DNA of 13,959 nt, taken from the NCBI GenBank assembly GCA_031404635.1, contig JANNHY010000397.1, positions 1-13,959 of the forward strand. The letters are read 5' to 3'. Each line of letters begins with the position of its first letter. Position 1 is the stretch's first letter. The notes beneath the pieces are model-generated. The model was not told where the DNA came from. It did no database searches and worked only from the letters and a program-made list of their open reading frames with translations. The translations under genes and the position numbers were made by a program. This stretch comes from JAENVT01 sp031404635. Its GTDB lineage: Bacteria; Actinomycetota; Acidimicrobiia; Acidimicrobiales; Ilumatobacteraceae. This document shows positions 6,305 through 12,892 of this stretch, one piece after another.

Positions 6305-6357
6305 ACGTCTTGGTCATGATTTTCGTGGTCATGATTCTCTCGGGCATGAGCAATTGA
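6301..6357 (+). CDS. Candidate 18-residue hydrophobic microprotein between hyfC and hyfE
   Basis: The frame encodes MNVLVMIFVVMILSGMSN. Its ATG overlaps the hyfC stop (ATGA, 6301-6304) and its TGA shares a base with the hyfE ATG (TGATG, 6355-6359), the same stitching as every other junction in this operon. Without it, 52 untranslated bases would separate hyfC from hyfE, the only gap in the operon. The core of about 12 hydrophobic residues could sit in a membrane but is short for a full span. G+C is 26 of 60 bases (6301-6360), far below the neighbours. It may be a small subunit of the complex, or only a coupling device that carries ribosomes to hyfE. No known family is recognised. Confidence 0.5.
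   Translation: MNVLVMIFVVMILSGMSN
6310..6339 (+). repeat. In-frame 15-bp tandem repeat inside the microprotein frame
   Basis: TTGGTCATGATTTTC (6310-6324) and GTGGTCATGATTCTC (6325-6339) share the 11-base core TGGTCATGATT and encode LVMIF and VVMIL. A third, degraded unit (7 of 15 bases) follows at 6340-6354. Each unit contains the palindrome TCATGA or a relative of it. Confidence 0.7.
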
Positions 6358-7016
6358 TGAACGAGACGGCGTTCGTCCAGCTCCTCGATCTCGCCGCCGG
6401 GTCGGTTCTCGTCACCAGCTTCGCCGCACTGTGGCTGCGACGCCTTGTCACGGTCGTCCGGGTGATCGCCGTCCAAGGGTTCGCCCTGGCCACCGTGGCA
6501 GTGGTGATCGGACTCTACGAACATCAAACCGAGCTGATCAGCATTGCTGTGGTGGTCGGTGTACTCCGCGGATTCGTCATGCCCGGGCTGATCCTCAGGG
6601 CGGTGCGAGCCGGCTACGAGCAGCGTGAGGTCGAGTCGCTGATCAACGTGCCCGCCTCGCTGCTCGCCGCGTCGGCCCTGACTCTGGTCGCCTACGCGAC
6701 GACCCGCGACGTCGTCGCCCTCTCGGCTTCACCGCAGGTGCGCGCCATCCCGCTCGGCGTCGCAGTCGGGCTCATCGGCATGCTGCTGATCGTCACTCGC
6801 CGCAAGGCCGTCCTACAGATCATGGGTGTGCTGATGATCGACAACGGCATCGCCCTGGTGATGTTCCTCGGGACCTCCGGCGTGCCCCTCGCCGTCGAGT
6901 TGGGGATCGCCAGCGACGTGTTGCTGGCGGTGTTCATCCTGCAGGTGCTCACCAACAGGATCCGCACCAAGTTCGGCGGTACCGATCTCGACCAGCTACG
7001 AGAGCTACGCGACTGA
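6357..7016 (+). CDS. hyfE: Membrane subunit HyfE
   Basis: HyfE-type subunits sit in the membrane arm of hydrogenase-4-like complexes; the N-terminal half is related to NuoK. The protein has 219 residues and about 6-7 hydrophobic segments. Family marks are VIAVQGFAL (37-45), YEQREVESLINVPASLL (87-103) and QIMGVLMIDNGIALV (154-168), where relatives usually have Glu-Asn-Gly-Ile and this protein has Asp-Asn-Gly-Ile. The ATG at 6357 is preferred because it shares a base with the preceding TGA. A TTG at 6354 in the same frame would add one residue. No Shine-Dalgarno sequence precedes it, so translation probably depends on the upstream frame. The TGA shares a base with the next ATG (TGATG). Confidence 0.9.
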   Translation: MNETAFVQLLDLAAGSVLVTSFAALWLRRLVTVVRVIAVQGFALATVAVVIGLYEHQTELISIAVVVGVLRGFVMPGLILRAVRAGYEQREVESLINVPASLLAASALTLVAYATTRDVVALSASPQVRAIPLGVAVGLIGMLLIVTRRKAVLQIMGVLMIDNGIALVMFLGTSGVPLAVELGIASDVLLAVFILQVLTNRIRTKFGGTDLDQLRELRD

Positions 7017-8482
7017 TGGCCATCCTGATCGTATTGTTGCCCCTCATCCCGGCCATCGCCGCCGCGCTCATCGGCGCGGCCGGCTGGCGGGCTGTCACCG
7101 CGTGGCTCGCTCCCGTCACTTGCCTGACCGCTGCCGGAATCGGCGTGGTCCTGGCCGTACGGGTGCTCGACGCCGGACCGATCATCGCCCTCGGTGATCA
7201 GCTTCGGGTCGACGCGCTCAGCGCATTGATGATCATCCTTATCGGTGTCGTCGGGGCGATCACCACCACATACAGCGTCGCCTACCTCCGTACCGAACTC
7301 GACAGCGGCAGTACGATGCGACCGCAAGCACGCCTGTACGGCGTGCTGATGCAGTTGACGATTGCGGCGATGCTCGTCGTGGTGATTGCCGACAACCTCG
7401 GGGTGCTGTGGGTTGCCATCGAGACCACCACCATCTCCACCGTTCTCCTCGTCGGCCATCGCCGCGACCGGGCTTCGGTCGAGGCCTCGTGGAAGTACCT
7501 GGTGCTCGGGTCCGTCGGCGTCGCCACCGCGCTCATGGGCACGGTGCTCGTCTACTTCGTCTCCCGTCAGACCGGAGCCGACCAGTCGAGCGCGCTCAAC
7601 TGGAGCGCACTTGTCGACCACGCTGCGGAGCTCGATCCCGGTGCGCTGCGCGTCGCGATCGGGTTCGTGGTGGTCGGCTATGCGACCAAAGCCGGCCTCG
7701 CTCCCCTGCACTCCTGGCTACCCGACGCGTACAGCCAGGCTCCCGCACCCGTCGCTGCGCTGATGGCCGGTGTGCTGTCGTCGATGTCGATGTATGCGCT
7801 GCTGCGGTTCAAGGTAATTGCCGACATCACCCTCGGCGTCGGCTTCGTGCGCACCCTTCTGCTGGCCGCTGCGCTCCTGTCGCTCGTCGCCGCGGCGTCG
7901 CTGATGGTCACCCAGCGCGATTACAAGCGGCTGCTCGCCTACTCCAGCGTCGAGCACATGGGCCTGATCGCGCTCGCGGCTGCGATCGGCTCCCCGCTGG
8001 CGATGGCTGCGGCGCTGCTGCACATGATCGGAAACGGCCTCGCCAAGTCGGTCGCGTTCAGCAGCACCGGCGAACTCCTCTTCGCCACCGGCACTACGCG
8101 CATCGCCGGGATCCGCGGGTTACTGCACCAACGACCGTTCATCGCTGCCACGTTCGGCCTCAGCCTGCTGGCGTTGTTGGGGCTCCCCCCGTCCAGCCTC
8201 CTCGCCAGCGAACTGGCGATCGCCCGAGCCGGGATCTCCGATGGGTTGGCCTGGATGATCGCGGTCACGCTGACCCTGATGATGGTGATCTTCGCCGCTG
8301 TTGTCGTCCACACTCTGAACATGCTGTCGGGCACTGTCGAAACCCCACATGGCGCTCATGTCAGTTCATTGACCGCCCGAATCGCGTTGATCGGTGGCCT
8401 CGTCATTGCGGCGGCGGTCGGCGTCACCATCTGGCCGATCTCGCGACTTCTCCACACGGCCGCCGAGGTGCTGGCCCGATGA
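7016..8482 (+). CDS. hyfF: Antiporter-like membrane subunit HyfF (NuoL/M/N family)
   Basis: This is the second pump-type subunit of the complex. It has 488 residues and about 13-14 membrane segments. Key charged residues are kept: E136 in VAIETTTIS; K225 in GYATKAGLAPLHSWLPDAYS; K304 in RDYKRLLAYSS; H336 and K344 in LLHMIGNGLAKS; E399 late in the membrane domain. The QAPAPVAALMAGVL stretch has no lysine, in contrast to HyfB, which is normal for HyfF-like members. The start at 7016 shares a base with the hyfE stop, and the end overlaps the large-subunit start as ATGA. With HyfB it gives the complex two putative ion channels. The ion (proton or sodium) cannot be told from the sequence. Confidence 0.94.
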   Translation: MAILIVLLPLIPAIAAALIGAAGWRAVTAWLAPVTCLTAAGIGVVLAVRVLDAGPIIALGDQLRVDALSALMIILIGVVGAITTTYSVAYLRTELDSGSTMRPQARLYGVLMQLTIAAMLVVVIADNLGVLWVAIETTTISTVLLVGHRRDRASVEASWKYLVLGSVGVATALMGTVLVYFVSRQTGADQSSALNWSALVDHAAELDPGALRVAIGFVVVGYATKAGLAPLHSWLPDAYSQAPAPVAALMAGVLSSMSMYALLRFKVIADITLGVGFVRTLLLAAALLSLVAAASLMVTQRDYKRLLAYSSVEHMGLIALAAAIGSPLAMAAALLHMIGNGLAKSVAFSSTGELLFATGTTRIAGIRGLLHQRPFIAATFGLSLLALLGLPPSSLLASELAIARAGISDGLAWMIAVTLTLMMVIFAAVVVHTLNMLSGTVETPHGAHVSSLTARIALIGGLVIAAAVGVTIWPISRLLHTAAEVLAR

Positions 8483-9984
8483 CTGGCTCGACGGGTCCCG
8501 AACTGCCGGAGCGGATCGTCGAGACCACGACCTCCGAGCTGCGCGGCGAGTTTCTCGACCTTCTCAAAAATGGGCACCGCCTTGCGCTCGTTGCCGCCCA
8601 CCACGACGAGGAAGTCATCCGGGTCGTCTACGTCATGGTCGCCGGCCCTCCTGACACACGGGTGGAGCTCCATGTGCGGCTGCCGATCGACGAACCTGAC
8701 CTGCCCAGCCTTGCCGAGGTGTCGTTCCCGGCCGGCCGCTTCGAACGTGAGATGCAGGACCTGTTCGGCATCCGGCTCGTCGGTCACCACCAGCCCGCCC
8801 GGCTCGTTCTCCACCAACACTGGCCCGAGGGTTGGCACCCGATGCGCCACGACGCAGGCCCACCGCCGCCACTCGAGGAGGAAACCGAGTCCTACCCGTT
8901 CCTCACCGTCGAAGGATCCGGTGTCTACGAGATCCCCGTGGGCCCCGTGCATGCCGGCATCATCGAACCGGGACACTTCCGGTTCTCGGTCGTCGGCGAG
9001 ACCATCCTCAACGTCAAGGCCCGCTTGTGGTTCGTCCACAAGGGCATCGAGCGACTGTTCCAAGGCCGGACCATCGATGCTGGTGTCGAGCTTGCAGAGC
9101 GGATCTCCGGCGACACCGCCGTTGGCCACAACCTCGCCTATTGCCTGGCCGTCGAGGATGCTGCGGGATGCATCCCGCCGCCCGAGGCAATGCATCTCAG
9201 AGCGCTCCTACTCGAACTCGAACGGCTCTACAACCACGTCACCGACCTCGGTGCTATGGGCAACGATGTCGCCTTCGGGATCGCCCATGCCAACACCATG
9301 CGCATCCGCGAGCAGTTGCTGCGCATCAACGCCCGCATCACCGGTCACCGCCTTCTCCGGGGCGGCGTCGTGCCCGGTGGAGCACGAGCCGACTGGGTCC
9401 CCGACCACGCTGTTGCAATAGCTGTTCGCGACGACATCCACGAGATCGTCGACATCATGATGGCGAACACCACCGTCGTCGATCGGTTCTCGGGCACATC
9501 CGTACTCTCCAACGACGATGCCGCTCAGATCGGAACCCTCGGCTACGTCGCCAGAGCTTCCGGAATAAACACCGACGCCCGCCGCGACCACCCCTTTGCC
9601 GACGTGTACGACAACCTCACCGTCCCGGTCCTCGCCGACGGCGACGTGATGAGCCGGTTCCAAGTCCGAGTCGCCGAGATCGACGCCTCCGTCGCCCTCA
9701 TCAGCGAACTCCTCCCCCTCATCCGCCCCGGATTGCACCACACAGAACTCGACCCACGGCAAGGTCCCGGCCACGGCGTCGGACTCGTCGAGGGATGGAG
9801 AGGGACGATCGCCCACCGGGTCGAAGTCGCTGCCACGGGCACCATCGCACGGGTCAAGGTCGTCGACCCGTCGTTCTTCAACTGGCCCGCACTGCCCATC
9901 GCCCTCGCCGGCGACACGATCGTGCCCGACTTCCCGCTCACCAACAAGAGCTTCAACCTCTCGTACGCGGGCAACGACCTGTAA
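8479..9984 (+). CDS. hyfG: Large catalytic-type subunit (NuoCD/HyfG-like) lacking all [NiFe] cysteines
   Basis: The 501 residues fuse a NuoC-like 30 kDa domain (about 20-125; AGRFEREMQDLFGI, then HPMRHD) to a NuoD-like 49 kDa domain (about 150-501; GPVHAGIIEPGHFRFS, HKGIERLFQGR, LERLYNHVTDLGAMGNDVAF). In true group 4 hydrogenases the nickel-iron site is held by CxxC in an ER-CGIC motif and by DPCxxC near the end. Here these read ERISGDTAVGH (S210 and T213 replace the cysteines) and DPSFFNW (S465 and N468). The only cysteines, C222 and C231, are elsewhere. It therefore cannot bind the usual [NiFe] centre and resembles the large subunits of hydrogenase-related (Ehr-type) complexes, whose reaction is unknown. 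The ATG overlaps the hyfF stop (ATGA); an upstream extension of the frame to 7408 is a shadow. It is the last gene of the operon. Confidence 0.93.
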   Translation: MTGSTGPELPERIVETTTSELRGEFLDLLKNGHRLALVAAHHDEEVIRVVYVMVAGPPDTRVELHVRLPIDEPDLPSLAEVSFPAGRFEREMQDLFGIRLVGHHQPARLVLHQHWPEGWHPMRHDAGPPPPLEEETESYPFLTVEGSGVYEIPVGPVHAGIIEPGHFRFSVVGETILNVKARLWFVHKGIERLFQGRTIDAGVELAERISGDTAVGHNLAYCLAVEDAAGCIPPPEAMHLRALLLELERLYNHVTDLGAMGNDVAFGIAHANTMRIREQLLRINARITGHRLLRGGVVPGGARADWVPDHAVAIAVRDDIHEIVDIMMANTTVVDRFSGTSVLSNDDAAQIGTLGYVARASGINTDARRDHPFADVYDNLTVPVLADGDVMSRFQVRVAEIDASVALISELLPLIRPGLHHTELDPRQGPGHGVGLVEGWRGTIAHRVEVAATGTIARVKVVDPSFFNWPALPIALAGDTIVPDFPLTNKSFNLSYAGNDL

Positions 9985-9989
9985 ATTCT

Positions 9990-10012
9990 CCACTCCTTAC
10001 TCGACCGAGTGG
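9990..10012 (+). terminator. Weak inverted repeat after the operon, possible terminator
   Basis: CCACTC (9990-9995) and GAGTGG (10007-10012) can pair around an 11-base loop, 5 bases past the TAA of the large-subunit gene. A competing inner pairing, ACTC/GAGT, exists. There is no T-run and the stem is short. The rest of this 131-base gap to 10116 holds only the ribosome site of the next gene and no promoter I can support. Confidence 0.22.
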
Positions 10013-10105
10013 TGTAACATTCAGCCATTGGCGCCGACGGGCCGCCACAACGCAACGGTGTTACCCCGGACCCCGGTGGCCCCGCATCTCCAATGCAGTG
10101 GAAGC

Positions 10106-10110
10106 GAGGA
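10106..10110 (+). promoter_or_regulatory. Ribosome binding site fixing the start at 10116
   Basis: GAGGA lies 5 bases before the ATG at 10116. It decides for this start against the ATG at 10093, which is in another frame. Confidence 0.65.
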
Positions 10111-10115
10111 ACGGA

Positions 10116-10424
10116 ATGCCGAGCATTGGCACGGTTTACGACAGCAGGTCGGCCATCGGCTTCATCGGTGACGAAGGGGGTCTGCGCACGCTGTTCGTCG
10201 AAGAAGGGCGTCGGCCGCTCGATACCGGCAGCAATCATGGTGATTCACCCGGTGCGCTGGCCAGGGCAGCAGCGGCGATGGCGAGAGTCAAGGACGAGAT
10301 CGACGAGCTGTGGCACGACTCGATGACGTCGGAGGATGGCGCCGTCTCGGAGCGCCTGGTCGCCGTCAGCCATTCACTCCGGCGACTGTCCCACCTGCTC
10401 GACGAAGGCCCGGCGATCGGGTAG
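10116..10424 (+). CDS. Small protein of unknown function, 102 residues
   Basis: I do not recognise this protein. It is soluble and rather acidic, without signal peptide or membrane segment. The first ~45 residues look like short strands (IGTVYDSRSAIGFIGDEGGLRTLFVEE). The rest should form two or three amphipathic helices, from about 47-67 (GALARAAAAMARVKDEIDELW) and 75-97 (GAVSERLVAVSHSLRRLSHLL), which may form a helical hairpin or dimer. A good ribosome site (GAGGA, spacing 5) and GC-rich third codon positions like the neighbours support a real gene. The longer open frame upstream, to 8832, is a shadow of the large-subunit gene. It is transcribed towards the GYD gene, with only 21 bases between the stops. 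Confidence 0.65.
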   Translation: MPSIGTVYDSRSAIGFIGDEGGLRTLFVEEGRRPLDTGSNHGDSPGALARAAAAMARVKDEIDELWHDSMTSEDGAVSERLVAVSHSLRRLSHLLDEGPAIG

Positions 10425-10445
10425 AAACGCGGTCGGTGGCCAGTC

Positions 10446-10766
10446 TCAGGAGCCAGGCGGCGTGTACGCGCTGGGCGCCTGCGCGGCCCGATCGACCTCC
10501 TCGGGGGTGAGCAAGACCACCGTACGGGTGCTGGCCATGCCGCTCGCCCCGACCTGCAGTCCGACGGCGGCCGCGGCGACATTGTCGGGTAGGTCGACCA
10601 CGACGTAGGCGTCATCCTTGCCGAACCCGAAGTAGAAGCTCTCGAGAGATCCTCCGAGCTTTTCCACCGCCTCGCTGACGGCCGCTTTCCGGGCACTACC
10701 CCCGGAGGCCAAGACGCCCTTGACCCCGTCCGAGGAATAGTTGGCGACGAACAGATACTTTGCCAC
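10446..10766 (-). CDS. GYD-domain protein
   Basis: GYD proteins are small alpha/beta (ferredoxin-like) proteins of poorly known function, common in bacteria and often found near oxidoreductase genes. From the GTG at 10766 this one has 106 residues: the strand KYLFVANYSSDGVKGVL (3-19), the helix ARKAAVSEAVEKLGGSLESFYFGFG (25-49), DDAYVVVDLPDNVAAAAVGL (51-70), then the last strand TRTVVLLTPEEVDRA. The GKDDAY stretch (49-54) stands where relatives have G-x-Y-D. The GTG is chosen over the ATG at 10781 because GGGAGG lies 5 bases upstream of it. The 75 bases between it and the flavoprotein gene, which points the same way, suggest separate or loosely linked expression. Substrate and role unknown. 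Confidence 0.85.
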   Translation of the reverse strand: MAKYLFVANYSSDGVKGVLASGGSARKAAVSEAVEKLGGSLESFYFGFGKDDAYVVVDLPDNVAAAAVGLQVGASGMASTRTVVLLTPEEVDRAAQAPSAYTPPGS

Positions 10767-10770
10767 TTTG

Positions 10771-10777
10771 GCCTCCC
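10771..10777 (-). promoter_or_regulatory. Strong ribosome binding site of the GYD gene
   Basis: The minus strand reads GGGAGGC, placing GGGAGG 5 bases before the GTG at 10766. It selects this GTG over the in-frame ATG at 10781. Confidence 0.7.
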
Positions 10778-10841
10778 ACACTCGATGATCCCCAGCACTG
10801 TCTGCTTTCGAGGGCAGCTTGGCAGCACCATGGGCGGGCCG

Positions 10842-12116
10842 TCAACAAGTTCCAGCGCCCGCCCAAGGGTCGACCTCGAGGTCGTGACGCAGTGAGCGCC
10901 GCAGGCGTGATCTGCTCGTAGCGATCCGACCGAGTTGATGCACGGCGCGCCCGACCGTGGCTGCTGGTGTGTTGATGGCGCCGTCGGTGAGGTTGTTCCA
11001 ATAGATCGCCCAGGTCGACGCGATCAGCGGTGCGATGATCGGGGCGGTGAGCGTGGCCGCGAGACGGGCGACGTGTCGGGGGTGGCCGACCAGGCTGGCA
11101 TGCACAGGCGTGGTGACCGATGCCCAACTGCCGTACATGGCGTCGATCCAGTGCCGGTAGGTATCGGCGGCGACACCTGGCCGGGCCAGCACGGCGCGAG
11201 CGGCGGCCTGGCCGCTGGCGAGGGCCTGGGCGATACCTTCGCCCTGGAGCGGGTTCACCAGACCGGCGGCGTCACCGACGAGGAGGATCTTGCCCTGCGA
11301 TGGTCGGGTGCCGACGAGGCCCATCTTCAGCCACCCCCCGAGTTGCCGCGCCGGCGGCACGACCGATGTGTCGAGCAACCCGATGCGAACGAGGTGAGCA
11401 CAGAACGCGTCGAGTTGCTGCTGGGCGCGGTGGGCGTGGTGACGGCTGTGGCCGAGCCCTACACCGAGTCCGAGGTTGGCACCGTCGGGACCCGGGAACA
11501 ACCATCCATAGCCGGGAAACCCGCGTCGTGGTTGGTCGTTCCAGAGGGCGATGACCGGCAGCGTGACTTCGACCGGCACATAGCCGCGCACCGCGAAACC
11601 CCACAGCACACGCCGCGGATCGACAAGACCGGCTGTGCGCGCCGTGGCGCTGGTCGCACCGTCGGCGCCGATGACCAGGTCGGTGACGACCACCCCGCCA
11701 CGATCGAGCACAACGCGACCGTCATCGACCGATTCGACACGCGCCGGTATGTCGAGGGCGCCTGCATCGAGGGCGGCGCCGCGCAGTAGCGCATCGAAGC
11801 GCGCCCGGGGCACGACCACGGCGTGACCCGGATAGGTCCGGCCGGGCTTGGCAGGCAGCGTCACCCGGTGACCGCTCGGCCCGGCGACGAGCATGTCGCC
11901 GACGGTTCGGGCGCCGGGCACGCTGAGACCGAGGTCGTCGAGCAAACGGACTCCGCGTGGTCCGATGAGGTCGCCGCAGGCCTTGTCTCGACCGAGGTTG
12001 GCCTTGTCGACCAGCCCGACTCGAGCACCCCCCTGGGCGAGAAGCAACGCGGCAAGACTGCCGGCCGGACCAGCCCCGACGACAATCACGTCGTAATCTG
12101 CCTTCGACAATGACAC
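10842..12116 (-). CDS. Geranylgeranyl reductase family FAD-dependent oxidoreductase (MenJ-like candidate)
   Basis: Enzymes of this family use FAD to reduce double bonds in isoprenoid chains of archaeal lipids, chlorophyll side chains or menaquinone (mycobacterial MenJ). The 424 residues start with an FAD-binding Rossmann motif, VVGAGPAGS (12-20), with the acidic strand end LVDK (35-38). A cysteine-containing stretch, KACGDLIGPRG (45-55), is typical of the family. VIGADGATS (148-156) and LLVGDAAGLVNPLQGEGI (278-295) complete the FAD site, and GYGWLFPG (202-209) with NLGLGVG (214-220) lies on the substrate side. The C-terminal ~80 residues are partly hydrophobic and may touch the membrane. The start is a GTG at 12116 with GGGAG 6 bases upstream. 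It is divergent from a UbiE/MenG-type methyltransferase, which favours a menaquinone role. That role is inferred. Confidence 0.9.
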   Translation of the reverse strand: MSLSKADYDVIVVGAGPAGSLAALLLAQGGARVGLVDKANLGRDKACGDLIGPRGVRLLDDLGLSVPGARTVGDMLVAGPSGHRVTLPAKPGRTYPGHAVVVPRARFDALLRGAALDAGALDIPARVESVDDGRVVLDRGGVVVTDLVIGADGATSATARTAGLVDPRRVLWGFAVRGYVPVEVTLPVIALWNDQPRRGFPGYGWLFPGPDGANLGLGVGLGHSRHHAHRAQQQLDAFCAHLVRIGLLDTSVVPPARQLGGWLKMGLVGTRPSQGKILLVGDAAGLVNPLQGEGIAQALASGQAAARAVLARPGVAADTYRHWIDAMYGSWASVTTPVHASLVGHPRHVARLAATLTAPIIAPLIASTWAIYWNNLTDGAINTPAATVGRAVHQLGRIATSRSRLRRSLRHDLEVDPWAGAGTC

Positions 12117-12122
12117 CTCATG

Positions 12123-12127
12123 CTCCC
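12123..12127 (-). promoter_or_regulatory. Ribosome binding site of the reductase gene
   Basis: GGGAG on the minus strand lies 6 bases before the GTG at 12116. An ATG at 12121 is out of frame, so the GTG is the likely start. Confidence 0.55.
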
Positions 12128-12146
12128 GTGGGCTGTGTCGCTGATT

Positions 12147-12150
12147 GGAG
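12147..12150 (+). promoter_or_regulatory. Ribosome binding site fixing the methyltransferase start
   Basis: GGAG lies 7 bases before the ATG at 12158. The in-frame ATG at 12110 has no such site and would overlap the divergent reductase gene. Confidence 0.6.
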
Positions 12151-12157
12151 CGAGTCG

Positions 12158-12892
12158 ATGGACGTCACCCGATCGAGAACACAGCCGAACGTATTCGCCC
12201 GCCACTTGTTTGCTCCGCTGGCGGGTCGCTATGACCGGCTCGCCGAGATCCTCTCAATGGGCCAGAACCGCCGGTGGCGCCGGGCGATGGTCGACCGTAT
12301 CATCCCCTCGAGCCCGCTCCTTGTGCTCGATGTCGCCTGCGGACCTGCTGGTGTGACCCGGGCGCTGGCCGAACGAACCGACGCCTACGTGATCGGTCTC
12401 GATCTGAGCGACACCATGCTCGATCAAGCCTCGACCAACATCGCCCGCGCCGGCCTGCCGCGCCGGGTTGGCCTGGTTCTCGGACGAGGCGAGCAACTGC
12501 CGTTCCCCGACGCCTGTTTCGACGCGCTCACGTTCACCTACTTGTTGCGCTACGTGGCCGACCCGGCGGCCACCCTTGCCGAACTGGCCCGCGTCCTCAA
12601 ACCCGGCGGGCCGATCGCCAGCCTCGAGTTCGCAGTCCCCGCTGCACCATGGTGGCGAGCCGCTTGGTGGGCCTACACCCGAATCGTGCTCCCCGTGGCC
12701 GGTTGGGTCGCCGGCGGCCGCGCCTGGTTCCACGTCGGACGGTTCCTCGGTCCGAGCATCACCACCCACTACCGCAACTACCCCATCGACTGGACCGTCA
12801 CCGCCTGGCGGAACGCCGGCATCGACGGTGTCGAGACTGACGCGATGAGTTTCGGCGGAGGCCTCGTCATGTCGGGCCGGCGCGCCCGATGA
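12158..12892 (+). CDS. UbiE/MenG-type SAM-dependent C-methyltransferase
   Basis: UbiE/MenG enzymes add the last ring methyl group to menaquinone or ubiquinone precursors. The 244 residues hold the family's N-terminal signature, YDRLAEILSMGQNRRW (25-40), which follows the pattern Y-D, then S, then W. SAM-binding motif I is VLDVACGPAG (56-65), with the acidic D82 in GLDLSD. Motif II is GEQLPFPDACFDALTFTYLLRYVADP (111-136) and motif III RVLKPGG (145-151). The C-terminal half has an inserted hydrophobic, Trp-rich stretch (about 164-195) that may contact the membrane. Only 41 bases separate its start from the divergent reductase start. Its stop overlaps the next gene (ATGA). It could also act on another lipid; the quinone role is inferred. 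Confidence 0.88.
   Translation: MDVTRSRTQPNVFARHLFAPLAGRYDRLAEILSMGQNRRWRRAMVDRIIPSSPLLVLDVACGPAGVTRALAERTDAYVIGLDLSDTMLDQASTNIARAGLPRRVGLVLGRGEQLPFPDACFDALTFTYLLRYVADPAATLAELARVLKPGGPIASLEFAVPAAPWWRAAWWAYTRIVLPVAGWVAGGRAWFHVGRFLGPSITTHYRNYPIDWTVTAWRNAGIDGVETDAMSFGGGLVMSGRRAR

Noticed and set aside
6354..6356. TTG start for hyfE
   Set aside because: It is only one codon before the ATG at 6357, which makes the TGATG junction used elsewhere in the operon.
2857..9984. Annotation as a functional group 4 [NiFe] hydrogenase or as complex I
   Set aside because: The large subunit lacks all [NiFe] cysteines, and the operon lacks NuoE/F/G/I, NuoA, NuoJ and a typical NuoK.
8832..10115. Long upstream part of the frame ending at 10424
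   Set aside because: It overlaps the large-subunit gene out of frame and is Arg/His/Pro-rich. Only the part from the ATG at 10116, with its own ribosome site, looks coding.
10840..10845. TTGACG on the minus strand as a -35 box for the GYD gene
   Set aside because: No TAnnnT-like -10 lies 16-19 bases downstream.
10935..11789. 284-codon plus-strand frame
   Set aside because: It is antisense to the FAD-dependent reductase, has no motif, and is typical of a mirror frame in high-GC DNA.
12110..12157. Earlier ATG start for the methyltransferase
   Set aside because: It would overlap the divergent reductase gene and has no ribosome site. The ATG at 12158 has GGAG 7 bases upstream.
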